Shown: positions 35,812 to 45,873 of the stretch, piece by piece
Position numbering within the stretch: the first letter of the stretch is position 1
Layout of the letters: each line of letters opens with the position of its first letter
IMG/VR virus record: IMGVR_UViG_3300040801_001810
Location: 62,001 to 126,000 of that record
Origin: a virus
Reading direction: 5' to 3' (one strand)
Length of the DNA: 64,000 nt
The notes under the pieces: model-generated
The model's database searches: none
What the model saw: only the letters and a program-made list of their open reading frames with translations
Told to the model about the DNA's origin: nothing
Program-made: the position numbers and the translations under genes

Positions 35812-37467
35812 TTAATACATCCTATCATAAGTATTATTTCTATCCATTGCATCAAATATATCAAATAATGATCTATCAGCATCTTCAAGACTGGCATCTA
35901 TTATATATTCAAATGTTTCTGACTTAACTCCGTATATAAAGTTAAATCTAACTATATTAGAATCGTATGTTTTTCCTTGCCAAGTAACTCGGGCAAAACC
36001 TAAACAGTTATCTATGGAAGGAATAAAGTCACATTCATGATGAATTATTTTTGTACCAAACCTATTGGTAGTATAGTCCCCCCACTTGCGCCAGCCACCA
36101 AGGTAATTAAACCAGAGTTCTATAGGAAGATTAGGGACATTAATTAGCCTATTTCTTCTATAAATAGCTACTTTGGCTTGTATATTATCAACCCCAGACT
36201 TATATGGAGACACTCTTTGATTAGTTAAAACAATAGAAATTGGTTGGGTTATTCTTTGAGTTGGGGCAGTATATATAGGAATGGTAGTTACTTCATATTG
36301 GTAACAACCAATAGAATAAATTCCTTCTCCTATACTATAAAGATTACCATCTAAATCAGTTAAAGATAAAGCTGGTGCCGATCCTAAATTCCAAAGACCA
36401 GCAGATAGTCCTTCAGTGGATCCATTTAATCGTAAATAATTAGCGTTTCCTGATTCAATTGACTTAAATTCTACCGTAGGATCTACATTATTTCCAATAT
36501 CTGTCCATGGAAAACTTACTCCAAGGTTTGATCCAAATGCACAACCAGAGTATCCCCAATCATAAATATCTTGGGAGTCATAACAATTTGTTGCATATCC
36601 AGTAAGATCAGATGCATCATACATTGATCCTCCCCAAGAATCTCCAGAAAAATCTGGAGAGCAACTAACGACTATATTATCTAGATAGTAGTTAGTATTA
36701 GTATCATCACTCAAATTTAAAGCATAATAATATACATTAAAGAAAGTACAATGTTCTATGTATGCTTCATACGCACCAATAGTACCATGCAAATAATTGA
36801 ACATGGTAATTCCATCATCAGCGATGTTACTAAACCTACAAGAAGAAATAAAAATATTTCCAGAACTTTCAGCGTCATAATTTCTATAATCTATTCCATC
36901 ATCCGATACTTTATCAAATTCACAGCGAGTAATATTAACTGTATCTATTCCACCAGCAGCATTTATAATCCATAAAGAATCTGCTACTACCCAACCTTCT
37001 GGATAAGGCATATTTTCTTCAGTAAATCTACAATCTTCAAAAGTTATTGTTTTAACTCCTTCAAGATATATTAAATCGTCTCCCCAATCTGATTCATTAC
37101 TAAATATTATATTTCGAGCAGTAAAACTGAGAGGAGAATCTTCATAATTACTTCCTCCCCATTGATATATGGCAGCACCAAAATCATAATCAGTTACAGT
37201 ATATCTATATCTAGAAGTATTTGGTCTAGATTGAATTGTAAGAGAATATCCTGAAAAATTTGTATAATCTTGATCATATACTCCACTACATTCCACATCA
37301 GAAATTAATTCAAATATCATATCATCAGTAACAGTAGCATCATATCCTCCAGAAGGAGAATTACACCAATTACTCATACTAGCAAATAACCCACTGTATT
37401 CGCCTTGTTCTAAAGGGGTTAAATTATTCCAAGCAGTTATGGTACCTAATGCTATCTTTATCGACAT
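35812..37467 (-). CDS. right-handed beta-helix fibre/adhesin protein
   Basis: 551 residues. The central 300 residues show beta-helix rungs with the alternating Asn/Asp and Cys turns of pectate-lyase-like folds (NIFISSCRFSNIADDGITMF, then YIEHCTFFNVYYYALNLSDD). The C-terminal 150 residues (QPISIVLTNQRVSPYK, then beta strands) look like an attachment or carbohydrate-binding domain. Such proteins in tails act as polysaccharide depolymerases or adhesins; no catalytic pair can be named. The start is in a TAATG overlap with a 51-residue gene. Confidence 0.68.
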   Translation of the reverse strand: MSIKIALGTITAWNNLTPLEQGEYSGLFASMSNWCNSPSGGYDATVTDDMIFELISDVECSGVYDQDYTNFSGYSLTIQSRPNTSRYRYTVTDYDFGAAIYQWGGSNYEDSPLSFTARNIIFSNESDWGDDLIYLEGVKTITFEDCRFTEENMPYPEGWVVADSLWIINAAGGIDTVNITRCEFDKVSDDGIDYRNYDAESSGNIFISSCRFSNIADDGITMFNYLHGTIGAYEAYIEHCTFFNVYYYALNLSDDTNTNYYLDNIVVSCSPDFSGDSWGGSMYDASDLTGYATNCYDSQDIYDWGYSGCAFGSNLGVSFPWTDIGNNVDPTVEFKSIESGNANYLRLNGSTEGLSAGLWNLGSAPALSLTDLDGNLYSIGEGIYSIGCYQYEVTTIPIYTAPTQRITQPISIVLTNQRVSPYKSGVDNIQAKVAIYRRNRLINVPNLPIELWFNYLGGWRKWGDYTTNRFGTKIIHHECDFIPSIDNCLGFARVTWQGKTYDSNIVRFNFIYGVKSETFEYIIDASLEDADRSLFDIFDAMDRNNTYDRMY

Positions 37468-37622
37468 TATTTTCTATCTTTTAGTTTAATAATAATTGAA
37501 TCAATTTCTGTTTTAATATTATTTGATATTTCATCTATTGATTCCCCTTGTTTAATTCTTCTTTTAACTTCTATAAGTAACCGTGGGTTAAGTCTAGTTT
37601 TTTGCTTTTTTTGTTCATTCAT
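37467..37622 (-). CDS. 51-residue basic helical protein, unknown
   Basis: Starts at 37622 with M-N-E-Q-K-K-Q-K-T-R and ends with a TAA that overlaps the ATG of the beta-helix gene (TAATG). It is basic and helical, with KRRIKQGESIDEISNNIKTE as a possible helix-turn-helix-like stretch. The start lies two bases after the upstream stop, as the operon style predicts. It could be a small DNA- or protein-binding factor. Coding is inferred from start and stop fit and composition. Confidence 0.6.
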   Translation of the reverse strand: MNEQKKQKTRLNPRLLIEVKRRIKQGESIDEISNNIKTEIDSIIIKLKDRK

Positions 37623-37624
37623 AA

Positions 37625-39157
37625 TTATCTCCTATTAGAGTCAGTTGCTAGGTATACAAAGAACTTGTCGAAAGCTAGGTTTTGTTCATTTAATGGATTA
37701 AAGTCATAATGTAATAAAGCCCCACTTGGAACTAAAGTATGGTCCCACACTAAGGTTGCTTCCGTATAGTCACTTGGTAGATTAGCTGTTATTTTCTTTG
37801 TTCTATAATCAATTCTATAGTCGCCCATATTAAGAGGTAATTCAAACCCGCCTTTTATAGTAGAGATATTAGGTCTTTTTCTATATATGTTATACCAAAA
37901 CTTATCTCCATCTGGTCCAGTAAAGTAGCAGTAGTCTTCATATATACCAGAAAGATATTCATCTCTTTCTACATTCATATAGCTATCGTAGTACCCACTC
38001 TTAGCTAGTATCGTATACATCCCTTTTTCTAATCCACTTGGAATATCTGCTTCTAAATATCCTGATACAGGGCTAAAGTTAATCTGATTAATTCTCTTAT
38101 CTTCAAAATGATAATATGGAAGCCCGTCTACATAAAATTTTCCTGGGTATAATTTAAGATACCATTCCTGAGTTTCGCCTGACTGCTCTACTAGTTGTTC
38201 AGGATAAAAAGTATATGATAGTGGTTCTACTCCACCTCTAAAGTTATTAAATACCACCCCGCTGGTGAATGTATTATTAGGTGATAGTGCATCATAAAAA
38301 CTTGGGATCTCTCCACTACCATAGTTCCTATGTACATCCCATATAACAGTTCCTGTTCTAGCTTTATCCCATGTATGCCTAAACTTCTTATCAATCCATT
38401 CTTTAAGAGAGTAGGTAAAGCTTTTAGCTATGCCTGTGGTCTTATCGTAATAAGTCTCATCTTTAATAGTAGTTGGAATTTCATTTAGAGTATAGAGAAC
38501 AACCTGACCAGAAAGATTAGGATCATTATTTGCAATTCTATATGTAAATCTATCATCTAAAGTATCTGTTTGATTATTCATATCTGTATATCTAACAAGA
38601 GTAGATACATTATCTTCGTTCTTTATCTCTCTCCAATACTCAAACTTAACCTGTGTTTGATCTGCTAGAGGAGCAAGAACTTCTACAATATTTGAATAAC
38701 TATAATTTTTATATCCAGATATATTAGCAAATCTAGAATTCTGCCAAACTATAAATCCTTCTTGATTACTCTTAGCAAGCTCATACTCAGCTGACCATAT
38801 CTGAGGACCTATGTTTTGCCAGTTACCACTAGAGTCTTTATAAAACCCTGATATATCTTGGTTTGTAACATTCCCTGAAGGTATTGGTTTATATGATAAC
38901 TCAAAGATAGTTTTATTAATTACGTTATAAGGAGTAAGGCCAAACTCGCTGCTTACACCATTAAGTAATCCTTGCTTATCAACATCTCCTGGATAATCAT
39001 GATTAGCATAAATTCTATCCTTGATCTCAAGATTGTTCTCAAATGGTTTTCTAACATAGCGAAGAGATTTATATTGATCATCCCATGTAGCTATACCATT
39101 GACTAAACCGAACACATCGATATTAGACCAAGTTTGCTTCTTATTTGGTTTTGGCAT
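37625..39157 (-). CDS. baseplate wedge/fibre-connector-like protein
   Basis: 510 residues. The N-terminus (NVDVFGLVNGIATW-like start, then RYVRKPFENNLEIKDRI, and DVDKQGLLNGVSSEFGLTPY) resembles connector domains in phage tail proteins that sit beside baseplate J and link to fibres. The centre and C-terminus are beta-rich with aromatic strands (GKFYVDGLPYYHFEDK). No catalytic motif. Eighteen bases separate it from the upstream fibre gene. Assignment rests on N-terminal pattern and position. Confidence 0.55.
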   Translation of the reverse strand: MPKPNKKQTWSNIDVFGLVNGIATWDDQYKSLRYVRKPFENNLEIKDRIYANHDYPGDVDKQGLLNGVSSEFGLTPYNVINKTIFELSYKPIPSGNVTNQDISGFYKDSSGNWQNIGPQIWSAEYELAKSNQEGFIVWQNSRFANISGYKNYSYSNIVEVLAPLADQTQVKFEYWREIKNEDNVSTLVRYTDMNNQTDTLDDRFTYRIANNDPNLSGQVVLYTLNEIPTTIKDETYYDKTTGIAKSFTYSLKEWIDKKFRHTWDKARTGTVIWDVHRNYGSGEIPSFYDALSPNNTFTSGVVFNNFRGGVEPLSYTFYPEQLVEQSGETQEWYLKLYPGKFYVDGLPYYHFEDKRINQINFSPVSGYLEADIPSGLEKGMYTILAKSGYYDSYMNVERDEYLSGIYEDYCYFTGPDGDKFWYNIYRKRPNISTIKGGFELPLNMGDYRIDYRTKKITANLPSDYTEATLVWDHTLVPSGALLHYDFNPLNEQNLAFDKFFVYLATDSNRR

Positions 39158-39175
39158 TAAAATAATCCTTAACTA

Positions 39176-40228
39176 TTAAGAGTATGTAGTACACTTTAAT
39201 GTATTGCCATCTGAAACATCACACCAGACTTGATATTCTCCAGTAGGAGTTGTAGTTGGTAATGATTTAAATTCAAGATAGTTACCAGCATTCAAAGTTA
39301 TTGTATTAACAGCAGTTAAACCAATATAACCATTACCTTGTAATGAATACAAATTAACATAAGGAGCAGTAAGAGACATGAATCCATCTGTTCCATGACA
39401 ACCAACATCAAATCTAGTACCATATCCATAAATATTTACATTCATATGAGCATACCAAGTTTCAATATACATTTGATCATAAGACTTTAATTTAAGTCTA
39501 CCACTAGCTATTAGTTGTAATTGACCTGATGCTCTCATATCTATGGCATCATCAACCATTTTCATATAAGTTTGATTATTAGTAGTATAAAATTCTGATG
39601 ATACTCCACTAGCATAAATAGAATTTGAATATAATGTACTAGATGCTTTAATATTCCCATTAACATGCAGAACTTCATCTGGGGTTCCAGTTGATCCAAA
39701 TAGAGTTTTTCCATCAGGAAATATTTTCATTCTAACAACATTATCAGTCTTTAATGCTACATATCCGCTACCATTAATAACTACTTGACCAGGAGATTGT
39801 AAAAACCCTGAAGCCTCATTGCCCCAAATACCAATCCAACCACCTCGTGATATAGTAGTATTTCCTCCACCACATAAATATAAAGTACCATTATCAGACC
39901 CATCATCAGTATCTGGTTTAATTATATATGAATTAATACTAAAGATAGGATCCCAGGTAGCAACATGTTTCCATGTTATAGTTCCATCAGTAACATATAT
40001 ATTACTTAAATAACCAGAGTTAACTGGAACTTCTGATCGTCCTAGAAAGTGGCTATTGACAAAGTTTTGAACTAGAGAAAGTTGATATCCTAAGGAATTT
40101 CTCATCGAGTTCTTATTAATTGGTGTCTGATCGTCTCTAATATATGTTACAACATTTTCTGGTGTATATTGACCACTAGTCCAAATTGTGTCCATAGACA
40201 TAGAGGGAGTACTATATGGATAAGACAT
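39176..40228 (-). CDS. fibre-like protein
   Basis: 350 residues. Fibre-type segments such as DEVLHVNGNIKASSTLYSNS recur in the middle (a pattern of many tail fibres), and the N-terminus (MSMDTIWTSGQYTPENVVTY) is a likely attachment region. The C-terminal part (QGNGYIGLTAVNTITLNAG) resembles a beta-helical or triple-strand shaft, with a short cap. It has no peptidase S74 domain. Likely a tail fibre shaft or side fibre. Confidence 0.6.
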   Translation of the reverse strand: MSYPYSTPSMSMDTIWTSGQYTPENVVTYIRDDQTPINKNSMRNSLGYQLSLVQNFVNSHFLGRSEVPVNSGYLSNIYVTDGTITWKHVATWDPIFSINSYIIKPDTDDGSDNGTLYLCGGGNTTISRGGWIGIWGNEASGFLQSPGQVVINGSGYVALKTDNVVRMKIFPDGKTLFGSTGTPDEVLHVNGNIKASSTLYSNSIYASGVSSEFYTTNNQTYMKMVDDAIDMRASGQLQLIASGRLKLKSYDQMYIETWYAHMNVNIYGYGTRFDVGCHGTDGFMSLTAPYVNLYSLQGNGYIGLTAVNTITLNAGNYLEFKSLPTTTPTGEYQVWCDVSDGNTLKCTTYS

Positions 40229-40237
40229 GTTATCTCC

Positions 40238-42334
40238 TTACAAATCTACGTTGTTGTATGCTTCTCTAAGCAAAACTTTTAACTCATTATCATAAGATGA
40301 CTGAATTAAAGCATAATCATAAGCAAGTTTATAACGGTATAAGCCGCTTGCATTATAATAATCAGCTACGAATATAGATCCATCTTCGTATGCTGTTATA
40401 TCTGTTGGATAGTAATTGCCTGAAGTAAGTACACATTCTTTTGGTCCACCAGATGTCCCAGGCTTCTTTATATAGTTATAGAATAAGTCATTGTTACTAT
40501 ACCATAGTAATTTACCTAAAGCCGATCCACTTGGAACTGCTGATCTATTAGTAACATCAGATGTTTGATAATCACTAGCTGTAATATATACATTATCTTT
40601 ATAGGCAAGAACGCCTCTTAGATCGTATTTAGTATTTATATCTGTGCAAATCCATTGAAAATATCCCTGTTCATTTTCGGCAAGTAATTCAATATTAGGA
40701 TCATCTTCTCTTCTAAATCTATAGTAGTCTCCATCAACCGTAATATAGATTAAACCAGACGGCTTAATAAATGTCTTTGTTGGAATAGAGCTTAGTAAAG
40801 GATATTCATTTATATTCTCGCCAGTAAAAGTATTCTGTTTAATTAATGATTGATTGCCACCATCTACTATCCAGTTAATAGTCTCAACTGGAGAAGATAA
40901 ATTAGAATCATATGCTATTCCTCTATAATCAATATTATTATATACTTTAATATTTTCTTTTACAATTCCTTCAAATAGAACCGATGTAAATGACTCACTA
41001 GTTAGAAAGTTTTGAATAATATCTTCTATATTAATAATAGATCGGGGAATAATATAATTATTATGCTTATCTATCTGAGTTGATTGTATTTCTTTATAAT
41101 CCCAATCCCATGGATGCATATCTATATCATTAATGTCAGGATCAAATGCAGGTTGTGTCTGAACATTACGTTGACTAAACAATGCATTTCCATATATTTC
41201 ATATGCAAGCGTTCCAAAGTTAGCCTTCGTTTCAGCAAACTTAATCTCTTTACCATAATCACTAATAACTATAGATGATCCTTGGCTATATATGTATGGA
41301 ATAAATTCATTAATAGAAATCATTCCTTTATAGTCATAGAATTTTACTTGACCTGGTTGAGTTTGAATAGTAACACCACTGGCAACAGCAGGATTTTCAA
41401 CATGCTCAACACAAGGAGAACCTCCAGTAATCTCAAACTTTAGTCGATAGTCACCATAAGTAGGATTATTAAATTTAGGATCAGCTTCAATATTATTTGT
41501 GCCACTTATATTAACCGTATCAGAATATCCTGATGGATATATATTAGAATTGGAAATATGTGACGATGCCGCAGCGGTACCACTTAGTTGCATTAGTATT
41601 GTTTTATCAATATAAACACTATCGCCATCAATTAGATTAAAGCTATTTGAAGTAGTCTTGTCTAATGTAATAATACCAGAAGTAGAGTATATATCATAAG
41701 AATTATCATATAACAACGATTCAGATATACCAACAGTTCCTAGATTTGAGTATACCCCATATGTATTATGATGTATAAAAGACTCATCTATATTAATGCT
41801 AGAATTATTAACATAAATTCCTGAGTTAAAATTAGATATAATCGAATTAGAAATATTAGCATAACTGGTTGAGTATAAAAAATATTGTCCGCTTGTTCCT
41901 AGAGCAGATACTTTATTTAAGATTACGCTGCCTTCGTTATAGATACCATCTGTGAATGATAATAATTGAACATCATCTAACATTAATCCAAATCCACTTG
42001 ACACGACAAAACCTGGACCAGATACTCCAGAGTTAATAATATCCATATTCTTAATTGTAAGAGAAGGAGATAATTGATCTAGATAATTTCCACTAACCCC
42101 ATCAATAGCTGAGGTTAAGTATAAGCTACCATAATCTCCTTGAATAGTAAATATTCCACTATAAGGTATGGTACCAACAAGAGTCCCAGAGTATACTCCA
42201 CTATCAACAAGCATAAGATAGTCAGTAATCTCGCCAGACATAGATAATCCACTAGCTAACATTGCTGTAAAGCCTGTTTCTATATCAGCATAGTCCCCAG
42301 TACCGTTCTCATATATGTGCTTAATTAACGTCAT
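40238..42334 (-). CDS. right-handed beta-helix tail protein
   Basis: 698 residues. The first 300 residues hold regular beta-helix rungs (SNSIISNFNSGIYVNNSSIN, then ESFIHHNTYGVYSNLG), the hallmark of tailspike-like folds. The remaining 400 are beta-rich with WICTDINTKYDLRGVLAY and SIFVADYYNASGLYRYKLA, resembling beta-propeller-type blades. It may bind or cleave surface polysaccharide; no acidic active-site pair is clear. It starts in a TAATG overlap with the upstream wedge-like gene and lies directly after the baseplate genes. Confidence 0.66.
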   Translation of the reverse strand: MTLIKHIYENGTGDYADIETGFTAMLASGLSMSGEITDYLMLVDSGVYSGTLVGTIPYSGIFTIQGDYGSLYLTSAIDGVSGNYLDQLSPSLTIKNMDIINSGVSGPGFVVSSGFGLMLDDVQLLSFTDGIYNEGSVILNKVSALGTSGQYFLYSTSYANISNSIISNFNSGIYVNNSSINIDESFIHHNTYGVYSNLGTVGISESLLYDNSYDIYSTSGIITLDKTTSNSFNLIDGDSVYIDKTILMQLSGTAAASSHISNSNIYPSGYSDTVNISGTNNIEADPKFNNPTYGDYRLKFEITGGSPCVEHVENPAVASGVTIQTQPGQVKFYDYKGMISINEFIPYIYSQGSSIVISDYGKEIKFAETKANFGTLAYEIYGNALFSQRNVQTQPAFDPDINDIDMHPWDWDYKEIQSTQIDKHNNYIIPRSIINIEDIIQNFLTSESFTSVLFEGIVKENIKVYNNIDYRGIAYDSNLSSPVETINWIVDGGNQSLIKQNTFTGENINEYPLLSSIPTKTFIKPSGLIYITVDGDYYRFRREDDPNIELLAENEQGYFQWICTDINTKYDLRGVLAYKDNVYITASDYQTSDVTNRSAVPSGSALGKLLWYSNNDLFYNYIKKPGTSGGPKECVLTSGNYYPTDITAYEDGSIFVADYYNASGLYRYKLAYDYALIQSSYDNELKVLLREAYNNVDL

Positions 42335-44607
42335 TATTGAACCTCATAGTAGACTTTAAAGAAATCTATATCTACAGAACAATTTTTAAATATCTGCAAG
42401 TAAGTAGAAGATACCGTATCTGCTGTTGTAGTTGAGAGAATAAGTCTAATTTCACTAAATCCTACGCTTAATTCGCTCTTATAGTATAACTTGAATGTTG
42501 GAACAGAAGAGGATAAATCATCTGCTACATATCGTAGAATAAACTCTTTATGTATATTATCAAATGTAATATTATCTGACGAATAGAATGTATAGTCCCC
42601 ACTCTTAATAATTATTCTACCTGACTTCTCTACTGTAAGTGTAAGATATTTATCTAAAGTCGTATCCTGTATTTGAATTAAAGTAGCATTTTGTTCAGAC
42701 TTTAGTTTAAATCCTAGATGGAAAAATGTATAGTCTTTAAGAATAGATAGATTATTAATGTAATAGAATGAATCTTGACCAGTTATAATCTTCTTTCCAT
42801 AGTAGCTTCCATAGTTAATCTGATATAGAGTTCCAGAACCATTATAAATAAATTGATTCGAGTTGCCTGTTAGATCTAATTCGGTAGCAGTACCAGATAC
42901 AACTGGTTGATCAAAGTTACAATTAACAAGATAGTTTCTAAGATTAGTCGATTCTTGAGGAACAAAGTCGTCTGAATATCCAATATATTGCTCATTAGCA
43001 TTTAAAGAGAAAAAGCTATCTAATAAGCTGGACTTCAACATTAAAGGTATATCAAAATCAATCTTGTATAAATATTTATATGGTCTTGTAGTTAACCCAT
43101 CAAACGTAATTATCTTACTCTGTTGATTAGCCTCAATTAAATGAGGATTTCTAGTAAACTCAAAAGGGACTTGTTGTAGATTACCACTGGTTACATCTAC
43201 TGTATATATTGGACTAATGCTTTCATTAGATACAAATCCATTTGATTCCAGAGACGATATATATTTAGATTTATTATGAGACTTATATTTATATTCTACC
43301 ATATACCTAGTTTGAGGATTAGTAATAGATATCTTATTAGTTATATCTCCACTTCCATTTACAAATTGTAATGTACCAGGATCAATCTGGGCACCATCAT
43401 TAATATATTCCCATGATATAGTTTTAAATAATGTCGTTGGTTTTCCTTGAGAGTATTCGCTAAATCCATTTCCACTTGGAACAGAAGTCTCATAACCAAG
43501 ATATATTGGATCAAACATTGTTCCAGAATAGGTACCAGAACTACCTACAAACATTCTATCAGATTTATAGTAATATATTGGTTTACCAGAAGCTGGTATT
43601 TCAGTTGCATTCCCAGATAGATCTAGTATATCTATATCATATAATTTTAGTGTACCACTAATAGGAGTATGTTCTAAATCTAGGTACGCTATATTGTAAT
43701 TACCATATCCATATGGATTATTCTTAGCAGTTCTATAGAAAACCTTTGTCCCATTATCATCATAATAATATGTTCCAGAATAATCAACTACAGCTACTAC
43801 ATCTCCTGTCTCATTTCTAGTCCATCCATGGTAAGGAGTATAGTGATCGATTGACCATATTATTCCACTATTATCTGTTACCTCTCTATGAAGAGGGTAT
43901 AGTCCACTTAAAGTTCTTTCTGTAATAGGATCAAGTACTTCATACTTTCCGTTCTTCTCAAAGCTTTGATCTTGAATCCCAGTAAGGAAACCATATCTTC
44001 TGTCGAAATCAGAGAATGTTTGGAAGTTAGTATTGACATCTAGTCTATGTGCACTCCACATATTATTTTGATAAGAAGTTACCTGATCATCATCAGAAAA
44101 TATAACAAAGTAACCAGACCCTCTTTGATTAGCTCTAAAGTATTCTAGTCCGATAATACCAGAAACATTGGACCAGCACTGTGTATAAAATCCACTAACA
44201 AAACTATTGTCTTGGTGATAGCTACCTACATAAGCTCCAGAGTAAATTGGAAATTGATATCGTTTAAGATATCTTACTCTAGTTGGAGATCCATTATAAA
44301 ATTCATCATCATTAGTTACTTTAATATTAATACTAGAATCACCATTTAGATATTGGGTATTAGGTGTACCAGAAACATCTACTTGATATAGTTCGTAGTC
44401 TTTTGATACGTCGAACGTATCTATAAAAGAGTCATTATAAACTTGCTGTGAACGACGATGCGCTTCATCAAATTCAACACCATAAAGCAAATTAATATAT
44501 TTAAATCCATTGGACTTTATATCATTAACGATCTTAAAGTTCTCAGGAAAAACAGCTTTTAGAATTCTTTGAGTACTCTTTGCTTGTATCGGTTTTTTAG
44601 TATTCAT
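42334..44607 (-). CDS. baseplate wedge-like protein with LamG-like C-terminus
   Basis: 757 residues from the ATG in the TAATG overlap with baseplate J; a longer frame to 44619 adds four residues. The N-terminus (QRILKAVFPENFKIVNDIKS, then FKYINLLYGVEFDEAHRRSQ) is the segment commonly found next to baseplate J, where it contacts J and the wedge. The middle is Ser-Gly-rich beta sheet. The last 180 residues (YTFFHLGFKLKSEQNATLIQ, then YLTLTVEKSGRIIIKSGDY) look like a laminin-G/concanavalin-like sandwich that may bind sugars. It probably belongs to the baseplate periphery. Confidence 0.65.
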   Translation of the reverse strand: MNTKKPIQAKSTQRILKAVFPENFKIVNDIKSNGFKYINLLYGVEFDEAHRRSQQVYNDSFIDTFDVSKDYELYQVDVSGTPNTQYLNGDSSINIKVTNDDEFYNGSPTRVRYLKRYQFPIYSGAYVGSYHQDNSFVSGFYTQCWSNVSGIIGLEYFRANQRGSGYFVIFSDDDQVTSYQNNMWSAHRLDVNTNFQTFSDFDRRYGFLTGIQDQSFEKNGKYEVLDPITERTLSGLYPLHREVTDNSGIIWSIDHYTPYHGWTRNETGDVVAVVDYSGTYYYDDNGTKVFYRTAKNNPYGYGNYNIAYLDLEHTPISGTLKLYDIDILDLSGNATEIPASGKPIYYYKSDRMFVGSSGTYSGTMFDPIYLGYETSVPSGNGFSEYSQGKPTTLFKTISWEYINDGAQIDPGTLQFVNGSGDITNKISITNPQTRYMVEYKYKSHNKSKYISSLESNGFVSNESISPIYTVDVTSGNLQQVPFEFTRNPHLIEANQQSKIITFDGLTTRPYKYLYKIDFDIPLMLKSSLLDSFFSLNANEQYIGYSDDFVPQESTNLRNYLVNCNFDQPVVSGTATELDLTGNSNQFIYNGSGTLYQINYGSYYGKKIITGQDSFYYINNLSILKDYTFFHLGFKLKSEQNATLIQIQDTTLDKYLTLTVEKSGRIIIKSGDYTFYSSDNITFDNIHKEFILRYVADDLSSSVPTFKLYYKSELSVGFSEIRLILSTTTADTVSSTYLQIFKNCSVDIDFFKVYYEVQ

Positions 44608-45863
44608 TATAGTGCGCAACAGTTAATTAGTCCAGAATCAGAGTACCACTTCTGATTGTATTTTGCTTTTTGATTAGAGAATCGTAAAGCTACTTGTCTA
44701 TTATTTACTTTGGTAAAAGAATTATATTCCCCATATTTAAATACTCTTGGTATAACATCTTGAATGCCCTCTATAGATAGAACTGTAGATATTATTCTAT
44801 TCCAAACTATTTCGCCGCCAATTGGAAGATCATTTATATATTGTATAACAGCTGATCTTGCTTGCGATCTAAGAGTATTAATATCTCCAGCACCTGGTTC
44901 GCCTAATATAGCAAAGTCAAGTTCTACTCCAAGATACTCAGGAACAGTTACATATATGATATCTCCATATGATAATTCTTGTTGAATCTTTTCTGTTACT
45001 ACATTAATTAGGCCATTCGAAACTAATGGCGAGACTCCGTCAATAATGATACTAACAGTTCCATTACCATATTTATTCTTTTCAAATATTACGTCTCTAA
45101 CTCCTGGAACAGAAAGAGCCGTTCTTCTAATTGATAATTCATTAGTTCTAATAGCTGATCTAGCTGTAGAAATTTTATATCTAAACTCCTCATCAGTCAT
45201 GGAATACTTTCCATTCTGAATTGGATATCTATTGGAGCATTTAATATATTGAGATATCTTTCTTAATTCTGGAATACTTTGAATTAAATGTGATACTAAT
45301 GTATTAGTTTGTATGTTGGATGATGGGCCAGATATAGTAGCCACTACTCCAACGTATGCTTCTGTAGAGGCACCTATAATAGCAGGACCTATAGATGTAT
45401 AGGAAGTAGCACCATCAAAAGTTTGAATAGTAGTACCTTGAGGAATTATTAGTGTATCTGGATCACCATTTACATCGTTAGAAATGAATCCCTTATCTAA
45501 TAAAATTCTTCTTTCTTCTGCGGTATAGCTTCTCTTGATTAGAGTAGGAACAGTCCAGTTTAGCCTTGGATCTATATAGAAGTAGAAGTTTGAAGTAGAG
45601 TAGTCAGAGGCTATGATAGCGGAATCTCTTAATTCGCCAACTAGGTATCCGATCTTATCAAGACTTAAGCCTGCCGCTTTAGTAGGGTCAATTGAATTAT
45701 ATATGAATTCAATATTATCATACATTTTTTCTAGTTCAATACCAAGTATGTCAATTAATCCTTTTGAAATACCTTGAGAGTTAAAGTTGTTAACTGGAGT
45801 ATTATTTTCTAGACGAGTTTTCCCATCTTGAACGATACTTAAATAATTTCTTCTATTAGGCAT
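44607..45863 (-). CDS. baseplate J-like protein
   Basis: 418 residues. The family pattern is clear: LIIPQGTTIQTFDGATSYTS, then ASTEAYVGVVATISGPSSNI, NRYPIQNGKYSMTDEEFRYK and TALSVPGVRDVIFEKN. Baseplate J proteins are the wedge components that transmit contraction in contractile-tail phages and related injection machines. All family blocks appear in order. The gene order gp25-like then J matches contractile-tail phages. This is the best single evidence that the operon builds a baseplate. Confidence 0.9.
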   Translation of the reverse strand: MPNRRNYLSIVQDGKTRLENNTPVNNFNSQGISKGLIDILGIELEKMYDNIEFIYNSIDPTKAAGLSLDKIGYLVGELRDSAIIASDYSTSNFYFYIDPRLNWTVPTLIKRSYTAEERRILLDKGFISNDVNGDPDTLIIPQGTTIQTFDGATSYTSIGPAIIGASTEAYVGVVATISGPSSNIQTNTLVSHLIQSIPELRKISQYIKCSNRYPIQNGKYSMTDEEFRYKISTARSAIRTNELSIRRTALSVPGVRDVIFEKNKYGNGTVSIIIDGVSPLVSNGLINVVTEKIQQELSYGDIIYVTVPEYLGVELDFAILGEPGAGDINTLRSQARSAVIQYINDLPIGGEIVWNRIISTVLSIEGIQDVIPRVFKYGEYNSFTKVNNRQVALRFSNQKAKYNQKWYSDSGLINCCAL

Positions 45864-45873
45864 ATTGTCTCCG

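Noticed and set aside
35811-35897. Longer N-terminus for the first DxD protein
   Set aside because: It would lie inside the beta-helix gene; the ATG at 35810 is one base after the stop and fits the operon spacing.
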